Shown here piece after piece: positions 43,678 through 53,007 of a stretch of 64,000 nt of DNA. The translations under genes were made by a program, and so were the position numbers. Positions within the stretch are counted from its first letter, which is position 1. Each line of letters opens with the position of its first letter. Below the pieces are notes generated by a model, which made no database searches, was not told the origin of the DNA, and saw only the letters and a program-made list of their open reading frames with translations. Location: contig NZ_CP092915.1 of assembly GCF_022557175.1 (NCBI RefSeq), positions 4,216,001-4,280,000 of the forward strand. The letters run 5' to 3'. The stretch is from Mycolicibacterium sp. YH-1 (lineage in GTDB: Bacteria > Actinomycetota > Actinomycetes > Mycobacteriales > Mycobacteriaceae).

Positions 43678-44467
43678 CACCCCATCGACTCAGCAACCGG
43701 TCCTCACCGCGCGAGAGGGCGCGATACTCAATGTGACCTTCAACCGGCCGGAACGGCTCAATGCCGCGACACCGGAGATGGAGGCCGCCATCGTCCGCGC
43801 ATGTGACGTCGCGAATTCCGACGAGACGATCCGCATCGTCACATTCTCGGGCGCCACCGGTTCACGAGCGTCGTTCATGGCTGGCGCCGACCTCTCGACG
43901 TTCTCGGGTGTCGACTCTGCGGAATCCGTGCAGGAGATCGAGGAACACGCCGAGCATACCCTCGCCGCGATCGAGGGGCTGCGGGTCCCAGCGGTGGCGA
44001 TACTCGATGGGCCGGTTATCGGCCAGGGTGCCCTCATCGCCTCCTGCTGCGATGTCCTGCTGGCCGGGCCCGATGTCCTATTCGGCTTCCCCATCGCGCG
44101 AACGGTGGGAAACTGCCTCGGGATTCGGAACCTCTCGCGGATGACCGATCTCGTCGGCATTCCCGCGACGAAGACAATGATCATGCGCGCCAAGCTGTTC
44201 AACTCTGCCGAGCTGGCACAGACCGGTGCCCTCAGCGCAATCGCCGATTCCCATGCGGCTCTTCGGGAAATGGCCCGCACAGTCGCGGAGGAAATGGCCG
44301 GCCTGGCACCGCTAACCCTTTCTTACACAAAACTGTCCTTGGCCCGGATGCGCGAACCCGGCGCCACGAATGACGACCTCGTGGTGCAGAGCTACCTGTC
44401 CCGCGATGCCGGCGAAGCCGCGGCAGCGTTCCTCGAGAAGCGTCCCGCCCAGTGGCTCGGCCGATAG
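43670..44467 (+). CDS. Enoyl-CoA hydratase/isomerase-fold protein lacking hydratase glutamates
   Basis: This 265-residue crotonase-fold protein has the oxyanion-hole motifs SFMAGADLSTF and ILDGPVIGQGALIASCCDVLLAGPDVLFGFP. The two Glu residues needed for enoyl-CoA hydration (in GGCELA and GxPE of the prototype) are absent: here GQGALIA and FGFPIA. A different crotonase reaction is therefore likely, such as isomerase, decarboxylase or hydrolase activity. It overlaps the CoA-transferase gene by 8 nt. Given the MatC/MatB-like neighbours, decarboxylation of a malonyl-type CoA is one possibility (speculative). Confidence 0.82.
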   Translation: MTDTPSTQQPVLTAREGAILNVTFNRPERLNAATPEMEAAIVRACDVANSDETIRIVTFSGATGSRASFMAGADLSTFSGVDSAESVQEIEEHAEHTLAAIEGLRVPAVAILDGPVIGQGALIASCCDVLLAGPDVLFGFPIARTVGNCLGIRNLSRMTDLVGIPATKTMIMRAKLFNSAELAQTGALSAIADSHAALREMARTVAEEMAGLAPLTLSYTKLSLARMREPGATNDDLVVQSYLSRDAGEAAAAFLEKRPAQWLGR

Positions 44468-44527
44468 AAGCATCCCGATCACTGTGACCCACAACTCGAA
44501 TCCCCAGCGCGACCGAGAGGCACCGTC

Positions 44528-45877
44528 ATGACCACCGTCCAATTAGTCTCTATTGGGATATTGCTCGTCACGCTGGCGGTGGCGACACTCCGAGGCGTGC
44601 ACATCGGCGCGCTGGCCTTGGCGGTGGCACTCGGCGTCGGTTTGACCCTTGGCGCGGAGTCGACCAAGGAGGTCATGGCCGGCTTTCCCGTGGATCTCAT
44701 GCTCCTGCTGCTGGGAATCACCTATCTCGTAGCGATCGCACGTGTCAACGGAACGCTCGATCGGCTGGTGGACTGGGCCGTTCGCCGAACTGGAACCAGA
44801 AAGGTCCTGCTGCCATGGGTCATGTTCGCCCTTGCGTTGGCCATCGCTGCGCTGGGCAATCCCCTTGCCGCAATGATCGTCATTCCCATCGCAATGCTGC
44901 TCGCCGAGCAGAACGGGCGGGATCCAGTCGTCATGGGCCTAGGGGCGATCAACGGGTCTCTTGCCGGCTGTTTCGCTCCGACCAGCCTCTACGGCGTTCT
45001 CTCGGTCAACATCGGCGAGATGGCGGGCGTTGAACTCAATCCCTTTGCCCAGTTCGCCTTCGTGTTGGCCGTCGTGGTGGGACTTCAGGTAGGCGCACAG
45101 TTCTTGTTCCGCCGCCACCGCACGATTGAACCCGGCGACGCGCCGGCGTCAACCCCTCCGGTTCCAGGACCGACGGACGCCAGCACCCATTCCATCGGCG
45201 GATCCGGCAGTGCCCCGGTGGCTGTTCAAACCAGGCTGGACACGGCCCCGGGGACGGTATCCGCTTCCACCGCGGTCCAGCGCGTCACCATGGGGGCCCT
45301 CTCGCTTCTCATCGTGGTGGTGGTCCTCGCCCCGGCCCTCGGGTACGCGGTGAACATCGGCGCTGTCGCACTATCCCTCGGGATCGTCATCGCTCTCCTC
45401 TTTCCCAAGGAGACGCGTCCGGCCATCGGCGATATCGACTGGTCCACGATTCTGCTCGTCGGAGGGGTCGTCACCTATGTCGGCATCCTTCAGCGAATGG
45501 GCGCGGTCGACAGCCTCGGCAACGTCGCGGTGAGCATCCCCTCGGCGCTGGTGGCCGCATTCGCCGTATGCGTGATCGCCGCAGTGATATCGGCGTTCGC
45601 CTCGACTACCGCCCTGTTCCCAGCGCTGATTCCGCTCGCGCTGCCGATGGTGGCCACCGGCAATCTCTCCGCAGCCGGTCTGATCATCGCGATTGGGGCC
45701 TCTGCGACACTCGTGGATGCCTCGCCGTTCTCGACGTCTGGCGCGATCATGGTCGCCAGCAGCCCGCCCGAGGAGCACACCCGGGTGTTCAAGATGCTGC
45801 TGCGCTGGGGGCTGTCGATGGCCGTCATCGGGCCGCTTGTCACGTGCGGCTTGCTGCTGGTCCCCGGATACTTCTGA
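44528..45877 (+). CDS. MatC-type dicarboxylate carrier (SLC13-like permease)
   Basis: This 449-residue membrane protein has ten or more helices. The first 145 residues match the dicarboxylate-carrier MatC N-terminal domain (GFPVDLMLLLLGITYLVAIARVNGTLDRL, with GNPLAAMIVIPIAMLLA), first described for a rhizobial malonate carrier. A Pro/Ser/Thr-rich cytoplasmic loop (residues 195-240) divides the protein, and the second half has SAFASTTALFPALIPLALP and VDASPFSTSGAI, ion-transporter-like discontinuous helices. ATG 44528 follows the crotonase gene by 60 nt. With a MatB-like ligase next, uptake of malonate or a related dicarboxylate is likely. Confidence 0.85.
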   Translation: MTTVQLVSIGILLVTLAVATLRGVHIGALALAVALGVGLTLGAESTKEVMAGFPVDLMLLLLGITYLVAIARVNGTLDRLVDWAVRRTGTRKVLLPWVMFALALAIAALGNPLAAMIVIPIAMLLAEQNGRDPVVMGLGAINGSLAGCFAPTSLYGVLSVNIGEMAGVELNPFAQFAFVLAVVVGLQVGAQFLFRRHRTIEPGDAPASTPPVPGPTDASTHSIGGSGSAPVAVQTRLDTAPGTVSASTAVQRVTMGALSLLIVVVVLAPALGYAVNIGAVALSLGIVIALLFPKETRPAIGDIDWSTILLVGGVVTYVGILQRMGAVDSLGNVAVSIPSALVAAFAVCVIAAVISAFASTTALFPALIPLALPMVATGNLSAAGLIIAIGASATLVDASPFSTSGAIMVASSPPEEHTRVFKMLLRWGLSMAVIGPLVTCGLLLVPGYF

Positions 45878-45929
45878 AACGCCCGGCCTCCGCCAGTGTC
45901 AACTGGCCACGATAGAAAGCGCACACAGA

Positions 45930-47336
45930 GTGACCTCTCCCCTGCTTCGTTCGCTCACTGGAGCGACCGACTCCGACACTGCCGCAGTGACAGTCGGCGG
46001 TGTCGGACTGTCCCGCGAGGATCTGATCGGATCCGCGACGGCGTTCGCGGACCGGATCGCGGGCGCTGAGGTGGCCGCGATCGACGCCAAGCCCAACCTG
46101 TCGACCATTGTCGCCGTTGTCGCCTGCCTACTCGCCGATGTCGTGGCGGTACCGGTCCCCCCGGATGCCGGCCACCACGAACTGGACCACATCGTGTCCG
46201 ATTCCGGGGCACGGCTGTGGATCGGCGATGAGACGCCCGCCGTCTCGATCCCGGCGCTGTCGGTGGACGTCGGCGCGCGCTCATCGACCACCTATCCCGA
46301 GGCCGATCCGTCGCGGACGGCGCTGATCATCTACACATCCGGGACCACCGGTGCACCGAAAGGCGCTGTGCTGTCCCGCAGTGCCTTGGCGTCGAGCCTG
46401 GACGGTCTGGCTGACGCCTGGCAGTGGAGCGAAGACGACACCCTGGTCCATGGCCTTCCGCTCTTTCACGTGCACGGCTTGGTCCTCGGCGTGATCGGAG
46501 CACTGCGTATCGGTTCACCGCTCATTCATACGGTCCGGCCCAAACCACAGTCATACGCTGCCGCGAACGGGTCACTGTATTTTGGTGTTCCCACGGTCTG
46601 GTCGCGTGTGTGCGCCGATCCGTCCGCAGCGCGCCAGCTCCGCAACGCTCGGTTGCTGATCTCCGGTAGCGCACCGCTGCCCGTTCCGACCTTCACCGAA
46701 CTCACGGCACTCACCGGATCCGCGCCGATCGAGCGTTACGGCATGACCGAGACCATCATCACTGTGAGTACCCGCCACGACGGTGACCGCCGGCCAGGCT
46801 GGGTCGGTGAACCGCTTCGCGGCGTACAGACGAGGCTGCGGGCGGAGTCGGGCGAGTTGGTGCCATCGGATGGTATGACGTTGGGTGAGTTGGAGGTCTC
46901 GGGTCCGACGCTATTCGACGAGTACCTGAATGCTCCGCTCAAGACCGAATCAGTGATGACCGAGGACGGTTGGTTCCGTACCGGCGACATCGCGGTCGTC
47001 GATCCCGCGGGCTACCACCGCATCGTGGGGCGCGCATCCGTCGACATGATCAAGTCCGGGGGCTACCGAATCGGTGCCGGCGAGGTCGAGCATGCCCTCT
47101 TGTCGTTCCCCGGAATTAGGGAGGCAGCGGTGGTGGGTGTGCCCGATGACGACCTCGGCCAGCGCATCGTCGCCTATCTCGTCGGTGACGTCAGGGCAGG
47201 CGACGCGATCAGTGACCATGTCGCACAGGTACTTTCGGTTCACAAGCGCCCGCGGGAGATCCGCGTCGTAGACGCGCTGCCGCGCAATGCGATGGGCAAG
47301 GTGCAGAAGAAGGTGTTGCTCGAGGGCTTGCTGTAG
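45930..47336 (+). CDS. Acyl-CoA synthetase, FadD36/malonyl-CoA synthetase-like
   Basis: This 468-residue ANL-superfamily ligase has the AMP-binding P-loop YTSGTTGAPKGAVLS, VHGLPLFHVHGLVLG, FGVPTVWSRVCADP, YGMTETIITVSTR and the adenylation hinge GWFRTGDIAVVD, with the catalytic Lys in PRNAMGKVQKKVL. It resembles mycobacterial FadD36 and MatB-type malonyl/methylmalonyl-CoA synthetases rather than long-chain FadDs. The short N-terminus also fits FadD36. GTG 45930 is chosen; the frame upstream is shadow of the carrier gene. It activates the dicarboxylate imported by the preceding MatC homologue (inference). It converges on tetR. Confidence 0.88.
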   Translation: MTSPLLRSLTGATDSDTAAVTVGGVGLSREDLIGSATAFADRIAGAEVAAIDAKPNLSTIVAVVACLLADVVAVPVPPDAGHHELDHIVSDSGARLWIGDETPAVSIPALSVDVGARSSTTYPEADPSRTALIIYTSGTTGAPKGAVLSRSALASSLDGLADAWQWSEDDTLVHGLPLFHVHGLVLGVIGALRIGSPLIHTVRPKPQSYAAANGSLYFGVPTVWSRVCADPSAARQLRNARLLISGSAPLPVPTFTELTALTGSAPIERYGMTETIITVSTRHDGDRRPGWVGEPLRGVQTRLRAESGELVPSDGMTLGELEVSGPTLFDEYLNAPLKTESVMTEDGWFRTGDIAVVDPAGYHRIVGRASVDMIKSGGYRIGAGEVEHALLSFPGIREAAVVGVPDDDLGQRIVAYLVGDVRAGDAISDHVAQVLSVHKRPREIRVVDALPRNAMGKVQKKVLLEGLL

Positions 47337-47369
47337 CGTCCTTCACGAACGGCGGACCGGCGGCCCAGG

Positions 47370-47990
47370 TTACGCCGTGGCGGTTCGGTTCAGCTGCCAG
47401 GTCGCCGCGAGCCATCTGGGCACCAATCCGGGGTCGATGCTGACCAGAGCCAACACCTCCGGATCCAGCATGGCATGCAGCGCAACGCCATCCGAGAGTC
47501 CGACCAGGTGCACGGCCAGTTGATCGGGATCGATCTCGGGGAGGGAGCCCGTCGCTTGCGCGTCCACCACCATCCTGCGGACCGTGCGGCGCCAATTCGC
47601 GAGATAGCCGGCGACCTCGCGTCGTGTCACGTCGTCCGCGACCGCCTCGGCATAGAAGTAGAGAAAGATGCGATTCAACGCCAGCCGTTCGTCATCGAGC
47701 GGTAGGACGCTCTCCAGAACTCGCTGCAGGCGTTGCAGTTCGTCTGCGGCAGGCTCAGATTCGAGTCTCTTCAGGATCTTCCCCTGCAAATGGGCTGCCC
47801 GCCGCAGCGCGGCGATCAACAGGTCGTGCTGGTTGCTGAAGTAGTGCGCCAGAAGGCCTGTCGAACAACCCGCTTCCTTCGCGACGTCCTTATTGGTGAC
47901 CGCCGCGGTGTCACCCCGCGTCGCGATCACGCGCAGAACCGCGTCGGCGAGGTCGGCGCGGCGCTGTTCGTGGTCGACGATCTTCGGCAT
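47370..47990 (-). CDS. TetR/AcrR-family regulator of the MatB/MatC-type cluster
   Basis: This 206-residue regulator has the TetR helix-turn-helix in DAVLRVIATRGDTAAVTNKDVAKEAGCSTGLLAHYFSNQHDLL (residues 15-58) and a ligand domain like BetI-type C-termini (TGSLPEIDPDQLAVHLVGLSDGVALHAML). It converges on the ligase gene. Upstream (48013-48033) lies a box also found at the promoter of the thioesterase operon, so it likely represses both its own gene and the cluster. The inducer may be a CoA ester or the dicarboxylate (inference). Confidence 0.88.
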   Translation of the reverse strand: MPKIVDHEQRRADLADAVLRVIATRGDTAAVTNKDVAKEAGCSTGLLAHYFSNQHDLLIAALRRAAHLQGKILKRLESEPAADELQRLQRVLESVLPLDDERLALNRIFLYFYAEAVADDVTRREVAGYLANWRRTVRRMVVDAQATGSLPEIDPDQLAVHLVGLSDGVALHAMLDPEVLALVSIDPGLVPRWLAATWQLNRTATA

Positions 47991-48012
47991 GGCAACCCCC
48001 GGACAGTTGTTT

Positions 48013-48033
48013 TATGTCGTCCAGTCAGCATAC
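48013..48033. promoter_or_regulatory. Candidate TetR box before tetR
   Basis: TATGTCGTCCAGTCAGCATAC lies 23-43 bp before the tetR ATG and shares 15 of 21 positions with the box at 39383-39403 on the other side of the cluster. Confidence 0.55.
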
Positions 48034-48108
48034 AACGGGCACTTGGTCTATCATCACCACGCCCGATGGCTGCCAGAGGACGGCGCACGGGCGGCGGTAG
48101 GGTTGCGC

Positions 48109-48708
48109 ATGACTTCTTCGATGGCGACTCCGGCCATCGCCTCGCGCCTGCTCGACGTGATCGATCAGGACATCCTGCCGCTCACCGAGCGCGGAGTCTC
48201 CGAGGGAAACAAGGTGTTCGGCGCGGCGATCCTGCGCAAGTCCGATCTGTCGCTGGTGCTCGCGGGCACCAATGACGAGACCGTGAACCCGCTGCTGCAC
48301 GGAGAGGTCAACACGCTCAACCAGTTCTACCTACTGCCGGACCGGCCGCCGACCACGGAACTGCTGTTCGTCACCACCCACGAGCCCTGCACGTTGTGCA
48401 TGTCCGCCATCACCTGGGCCGGGTTCGACAACTTCTACTACTTCTACAGCCACGAGGACTCTCGGGACGCCTTCGCCATCCCGCACGATCTGGTCATCCT
48501 CAAGGAACTGTTCGGGCTCGACCCGGGCGGCTATCGCAGAGTCAACGCGTTCTGGACGGCGTACTCGATCACCGCGCTGGCCGACGCCGAACCCGAGCCG
48601 CTACGCGGCCAGTTGCGCGCGCACGCGCAGCACATCCGGGAGCGCTACCAGGCGCTGTCGGATCGGTACCAGGAGTCCAAGGGCGAGCACGACATTCCGC
48701 TGAGCTGA
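48109..48708 (+). CDS. Cytidine/deoxycytidylate-deaminase-family nucleoside deaminase
   Basis: This 199-residue zinc deaminase has HGEV (His64, catalytic Glu66) and PCTLCM (Cys94, Cys97), the HxE...PCxxC site of the CDA superfamily. The core resembles guanine/tRNA-adenosine deaminase-type proteins, but a long helical C-terminus of about 70 residues is added. The substrate cannot be read from sequence. ATG 48109 is chosen; the open frame before it shadows the tetR gene. It stands alone, divergent from tetR. Confidence 0.85.
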   Translation: MTSSMATPAIASRLLDVIDQDILPLTERGVSEGNKVFGAAILRKSDLSLVLAGTNDETVNPLLHGEVNTLNQFYLLPDRPPTTELLFVTTHEPCTLCMSAITWAGFDNFYYFYSHEDSRDAFAIPHDLVILKELFGLDPGGYRRVNAFWTAYSITALADAEPEPLRGQLRAHAQHIRERYQALSDRYQESKGEHDIPLS

Positions 48709-48770
48709 GCGCGCCGACCGTTCAGCCTTGAGGTCCACCCCACCGACAGATCCATGCCGAGGAGGAAGAC

Positions 48771-49307
48771 GTGCGTGGTCGGACGATCGTTCTGACAGTT
48801 CCGGTTACCGCGCTCCTCACCCAGCCCTTGTGGGCGCCTCAATGGGGCGCGGGCGTCCTCGGCGAGTTCGCCGGTTTGGGGATCGTCTGGGGGTCCGCGG
48901 CCATCGCCGTCTTCTTCGGTCTGGTCGCGTTGTTCGTCATGAGCCTGCAGCGGTTGCTTGGGGCGATACCCGCGTCGGCCCGCGCGCGCAGCCCGAGGTC
49001 GATTTGGCTGATGTGTGCGATCCCGTTCAACTTCGTCGAGGACTTCGAGATCGTGACCGACATCGCGGCCTCACTGCGTGCCGACGGCCGCACCTCGCGG
49101 CTGACGGTGACGTAGTGGTGGCGGTTGGGAATCAGTTGGGCCGCGGCGCAGATCGTGTCGCTGCTGCCCGGCGCCGTCGGGCTCATCGGCGGGGCGCTCG
49201 CGATCGTGGCATGGATCGCGCATTGGACTCTCACGGCGGTGCTGACGCGGCGGCTTCGCCAAGGTGCGACCGGCGGCTCGATCAGTGCAGCGAACGCGGC
49301 CGCGTGA
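48771..49307 (+). pseudogene. Membrane protein gene interrupted by one in-frame amber codon
   Basis: One reading frame runs from GTG 48771 to the stop near 49307 and is broken only by TAG at 49113-49115. The first part (114 residues) has two hydrophobic helices and ends SLRADGRTSRLTVT; after the stop the frame resumes WWRLGISWAAAQIVSLLPG and a further helix pair. Read through, it would be a 178-residue membrane protein. A TGG-to-TAG change (Trp to stop) would explain it, as the next two codons are TGG. A sequencing error or a functional short protein cannot be excluded. Family not recognised. Confidence 0.65.
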
Positions 49308-49316
49308 GTGATCGCA

Positions 49317-50417
49317 TCACTCCGCGGAAACCTGATCGAGATGCGCGTACTGGATGCGATCGCCGCCTGCCCGCTTGGACCTGTACATCGCCGCGTCCGC
49401 CACATGGAGAAGCCGGTCGACGAACTCCGGATGCTTCATCGCGGTGCCGGGTTCGACGTTCACGCTGCACGTGCCGAGGCTGGCGGTGATCTGGAATGGT
49501 GTCGCGGCAATCCCCGCGCGGATGCGTTCGACGGTCTTGGCGTGCTCGGGCGCGGGCTCACTGTCGGCGATGACGAACTCCTCGCCGCCGAGTCGGCCCA
49601 TGACCGCATCGCCACTGCAGTTCTCCCGTAGGACGGCGCCGACGTCTGCCAGCGCCTCATCACCGACAGCGTGCCCGCGGGTGTCGTTGAGCTTCTTGAA
49701 CTCGTCGAGGTCGATCATCGTGATGTTGAGCCGGACGCTCGCCGAGCCTTGCTGGGCCACCGCGATCTCGTGGACCGCGTTGTACACCGAGCGCCGGTTG
49801 AGCAGACCGGTGAGCGGATCACGATCGGAGTTCCGCAGGTCGATGCGCAAAGTGTGCACCAGCGTGTGGATTCCGAACGGCACTCCAAAATTGATCGCGA
49901 CGACGGTGAGGACCGATGCGATGGTCAGCGCGGTATCGCCGGTGTCGATGATCAGCTCGCTCGCGGTGATCGTGGCGCAGACCAACGCCAAGACGAAGTT
50001 CCCGATGACGTGGGCGATCACGTGGAAATAGGCGAGGAACCCGCCGATCGCCGCGAATATCGTGCATCCCATCAGGCCGGCATAGGGGCTGGACACAACC
50101 AGACAGGTCGCGGCCGTACTCGCCGAACAAACGACGTTGTAGACCAAGGACTGTCGACGAGTCGGCCACCGGATCAACCACAGCAACGCGGCGCCGAACA
50201 CACACACCGCGGCGACGATCGCGATGCTCCTTGTCATGGTGTTGTCCGGTCCCAGGGGGCTGCCGAGCATCATCAGCGGCAACGCGCCTAACAATGCCGT
50301 GAACGCGAATGTGGCCAGCCGCCACTGCAACTGCAGCCCGCGGTCGTGCAGATAAACGCTGAACCAGTCGAACTGATCCGCCTGCCGCCACCAGCCCATC
50401 ACCGCACTGCGTCTCAC
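49317..50417 (-). CDS. Membrane-bound GGDEF diguanylate cyclase
   Basis: This 366-residue protein has about six transmembrane helices (residues 35-185) and a C-terminal GGDEF domain (about 195-355) with DRDPLTGLLNRRSVY, IDLDEFKKLND and the active site GRLGGEEF. The product inhibition I-site (RxxD five residues before the motif) reads CSGD, so feedback by c-di-GMP is probably absent. It would make c-di-GMP in response to a membrane or extracellular cue. GTG 50417 overlaps the stop of the YcaQ-like gene (GTGA), making it the last gene of the thyA-dfrA operon. Confidence 0.92.
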   Translation of the reverse strand: MRRSAVMGWWRQADQFDWFSVYLHDRGLQLQWRLATFAFTALLGALPLMMLGSPLGPDNTMTRSIAIVAAVCVFGAALLWLIRWPTRRQSLVYNVVCSASTAATCLVVSSPYAGLMGCTIFAAIGGFLAYFHVIAHVIGNFVLALVCATITASELIIDTGDTALTIASVLTVVAINFGVPFGIHTLVHTLRIDLRNSDRDPLTGLLNRRSVYNAVHEIAVAQQGSASVRLNITMIDLDEFKKLNDTRGHAVGDEALADVGAVLRENCSGDAVMGRLGGEEFVIADSEPAPEHAKTVERIRAGIAATPFQITASLGTCSVNVEPGTAMKHPEFVDRLLHVADAAMYRSKRAGGDRIQYAHLDQVSAE

Positions 50418-51643
50418 GAGACTGGCACCCTACCGAGCCGCAGCGCCGCGCGCAGCGCGGCCGCCAGGTCGCCGCGCTCGCCCACCGTGACGTCGTCGCA
50501 ACCCAGCCACGACGCCATCGAGCGCAGTTCAGCGGCCAATGCCCCCGCCACGTGAGCGCTGTCCTGACCCGGTTCGGTGAAGGCCCCCACGACGTGCAGC
50601 GCGCCGCGGGTGCGCTCGGTCTTGAGGTCGACGCGCCCGACCAGCCGACCGTCGAGCAGGAACGGCCACACGTAGTAGCCGAACCGTCGCTTCGCGGCAG
50701 GTGTGTAGATCTCGATGCGGTAGTGGAAGTCGAAGAGCCGCTCGACCCTCGGCCGGAAGAAGATCAGCGGGTCGAACGGGCACAGCAGCGCGGTGCCACG
50801 GTCCCGCCGCGCGACGGCCTGACCGGCGCGCAGGTAGGCCTGAGCACCCCACCCGTCAACCTCGACGGGCTCCAGTTCGCCCGCCGCCACCAGCGCCGCG
50901 ATAGCGGGTTTCACCTGCTTGGCCGCCAGGCGGAAGTAGTCGCGGATATCGGCTTCGGTGGCCACGCCCAGTGCGGTCGCCGCCCGCAGCGCGAGCTCAC
51001 GGACCGCCTCGTGGTCGTCGACCTCACGGTTCACCACTTCGGCGGGCAGCACACGTTCGGTGAGGTCGTAGTGGCGGGCGAAACCCACCCGCGTCGCCGT
51101 GGTCAGCACGCCCGATGACCACAGCGCCTCAGCCACCCACTTGGTGTCGCTGCGGTCCCACCAGGGGCCCTTCCTGCCGCGCGGCTCCGTCTCGAGGTGT
51201 GCCTCGATCTGACCCGCGGTCGCGGGGCCGAGTTCGGCGACGGCGGTGACGATGTCCTCGGCCAGTCTCGCGTTCTTCTTGACGATCTCAGTGCCCCACC
51301 GGCCGTGCTCGTACTCCCGCATGCGCCACCGCAGCAGCGGCCAGTCGTCCACCGACATCAGCGCCGCTTCGTGGGCCCAGTACTCGACGAGCAGCCTCGG
51401 TGAGCGCGCGCTGTGGCTCCATGCCGCCCGGTCGAGAACGTCGCGGTCATAGGGGCCGAGCCTGCTGAATATCGGCGCGTAGTGGGCGCGCACCGCCACC
51501 GACACCGAGTCGAGCTGGAGCACCTGGATGCGCGAGACGAGCCTGCGCAGGTGGGTTCGCGTGATCGCCCCGGCGGGCTTGGCATCGCCGAAACCCTGCG
51601 CAGCGATCGCGGTGCGGCGCGCCGCGTCGGCCGACAGCCTCAC
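50414..51643 (-). CDS. YcaQ-like (HTH_42) DNA crosslink-repair glycosylase homologue
   Basis: This 409-residue protein belongs to the winged-helix HTH_42 family, whose bacterial members AlkZ and YcaQ/AlkX remove alkylated bases and unhook interstrand crosslinks. [26 protein letters not shown] carries the Q-x-D form of the catalytic QxQ/QxD motif, and [11 protein letters not shown] the conserved [28 protein letters not shown] is the family's C-terminal signature. GTG 51643 overlaps the dfrA stop (GTGA). Co-transcription with dTMP-synthesis genes suggests a link to DNA maintenance (inference). Confidence 0.85.
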   Translation of the reverse strand: MRLSADAARRTAIAAQGFGDAKPAGAITRTHLRRLVSRIQVLQLDSVSVAVRAHYAPIFSRLGPYDRDVLDRAAWSHSARSPRLLVEYWAHEAALMSVDDWPLLRWRMREYEHGRWGTEIVKKNARLAEDIVTAVAELGPATAGQIEAHLETEPRGRKGPWWDRSDTKWVAEALWSSGVLTTATRVGFARHYDLTERVLPAEVVNREVDDHEAVRELALRAATALGVATEADIRDYFRLAAKQVKPAIAALVAAGELEPVEVDGWGAQAYLRAGQAVARRDRGTALLCPFDPLIFFRPRVERLFDFHYRIEIYTPAAKRRFGYYVWPFLLDGRLVGRVDLKTERTRGALHVVGAFTEPGQDSAHVAGALAAELRSMASWLGCDDVTVGERGDLAAALRAALRLGRVPVS

Positions 51644-52122
51644 CGGCGCGAGTAGCTGCAGAACCGGTATCGAACCCCCGACGCGCTGGTCAGCCAGTCG
51701 CCCTGGGTGCCGACCCATTGCTCGTCGAGGACCGGAGCCATAGCGTCGCCGTCCTCGCGTGGGAGGTCTGCGTCCACCTCGGTGACATCGCATCGCGCCG
51801 CCAGGGGCAGGGCCAGCGCATAGATCTGTGCGCCACCTATCACCCACGTCTGCTCATCGGTCAGTGCATCGTCAAGGTCGGCTACCACCGTCGCTCCATC
51901 GGCCACGTAGTCAGCTTGCCGAGTCACTACGACATTTCTGCGTCCCGGCAGGGGCCGCACCTTCGCCGGCAGCGACTCCCACGTGAGCCGACCCATGACG
52001 ACGGTGTGGCCCAAGGTGAGTTCCTTGAAGCGCGCCTGATCCTCGGGCAGCCGCCAGGGGATGCCGTTGTCGCGACCGATGATGCCGGAGGTGGACTGCG
52101 CCCAGATCAGTCCAAGGCTCAC
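51640..52122 (-). CDS. dfrA: Dihydrofolate reductase
   Basis: This 160-residue DHFR recycles dihydrofolate made by ThyA. Motifs: [30 protein letters not shown] (with the catalytic Asp in the DQARFK helix), [15 protein letters not shown] for NADPH and folate, and [14 protein letters not shown]. The length matches mycobacterial DfrA (159 residues). Its start overlaps the thyA stop by 4 nt, the classic thyA-dfrA coupling, which keeps folate reduction in step with thymidylate synthesis. Confidence 0.97.
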   Translation of the reverse strand: MSLGLIWAQSTSGIIGRDNGIPWRLPEDQARFKELTLGHTVVMGRLTWESLPAKVRPLPGRRNVVVTRQADYVADGATVVADLDDALTDEQTWVIGGAQIYALALPLAARCDVTEVDADLPREDGDAMAPVLDEQWVGTQGDWLTSASGVRYRFCSYSRR

Positions 52123-52919
52123 ACCGCCACCGGAGCCTTGATCCCCGGATGCGGGTCATAGTTGACGATCGCCACGTCCTCGTAGACGTAGTCGAAGATC
52201 GAATCACGCGGTGCGAGAACAAGTTCCGGGTATGGACGCGGATCCCGGCTGAGCTGGAGCGTGACCTGCTCCACGTGGTTGTCATAGATGTGGCAGTCGC
52301 CGCCGGTCCAGACGAACTCGCCCACCTCCAGCCCCGCCTGCGCAGCCATCATGTGGGTCAGCAGCGCATAGCTGGCGATGTTGAAGGGCACGCCGAGGAA
52401 GAGGTCGGCGCTGCGCTGATACAGCTGGCAGGAGAGCTTGCCGTCGGCGACGTAGAACTGGAACAACGCATGGCACGGCGGCAGCGCCATCTGCGGGATC
52501 TCGCCGACGTTCCACGCCGAGACGATGTTGCGCCGCGAATCGGGGTCGCGCTGCAGCAGCTCCAGCGATGCACTGATCTGATCGATGTGCTCGCCCGACG
52601 GTGTCGGCCAGGATCGCCACTGCACACCGTAGACGGGGCCGAGATCGCCTGTCGCACTGGCCCATTCGTCCCAGATTGTGACGCCGTGCTCATGCAGCCA
52701 GGCGATGTTGGAGTCACCGCGCAGGAACCACAGCAGTTCATAGACCACCGACTTGGTGTGCACCTTCTTGGTGGTGAGCAACGGGAAGCCGGCGGTGAGG
52801 TCGTAGCGGATCTGGTGACCGAACAGACTGCGGGTACCGGTGCCGGTGCGATCCGCCTTCGGCGTCCCGGTCTCGAGTACCAGCCGTAACAGGTCCTCGT
52901 AGGGCGTGAGGATGGGCAC
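52119..52919 (-). CDS. thyA: Thymidylate synthase (ThyA)
   Basis: This 266-residue folate-dependent enzyme methylates dUMP to dTMP. Motifs are [19 protein letters not shown], the catalytic Cys in [14 protein letters not shown] near residue 149, [22 protein letters not shown] and [16 protein letters not shown] for dUMP. Length is that of the mycobacterial enzyme. It is the first gene of the operon thyA-dfrA-ycaQ-GGDEF. Since the flavin-dependent ThyX gene is absent from its usual place beside dapA, ThyA may be the sole thymidylate synthase unless thyX lies elsewhere. Confidence 0.98.
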   Translation of the reverse strand: MPILTPYEDLLRLVLETGTPKADRTGTGTRSLFGHQIRYDLTAGFPLLTTKKVHTKSVVYELLWFLRGDSNIAWLHEHGVTIWDEWASATGDLGPVYGVQWRSWPTPSGEHIDQISASLELLQRDPDSRRNIVSAWNVGEIPQMALPPCHALFQFYVADGKLSCQLYQRSADLFLGVPFNIASYALLTHMMAAQAGLEVGEFVWTGGDCHIYDNHVEQVTLQLSRDPRPYPELVLAPRDSIFDYVYEDVAIVNYDPHPGIKAPVAV

Positions 52920-53007
52920 CGGATCAGCTTACGTCGAGGGTCCGTCGAATCGTCGCCAGACACCGTCCGCGCATCGCGCCTCAGGGCATGGGAGTAGAAC
53001 GGATGCC

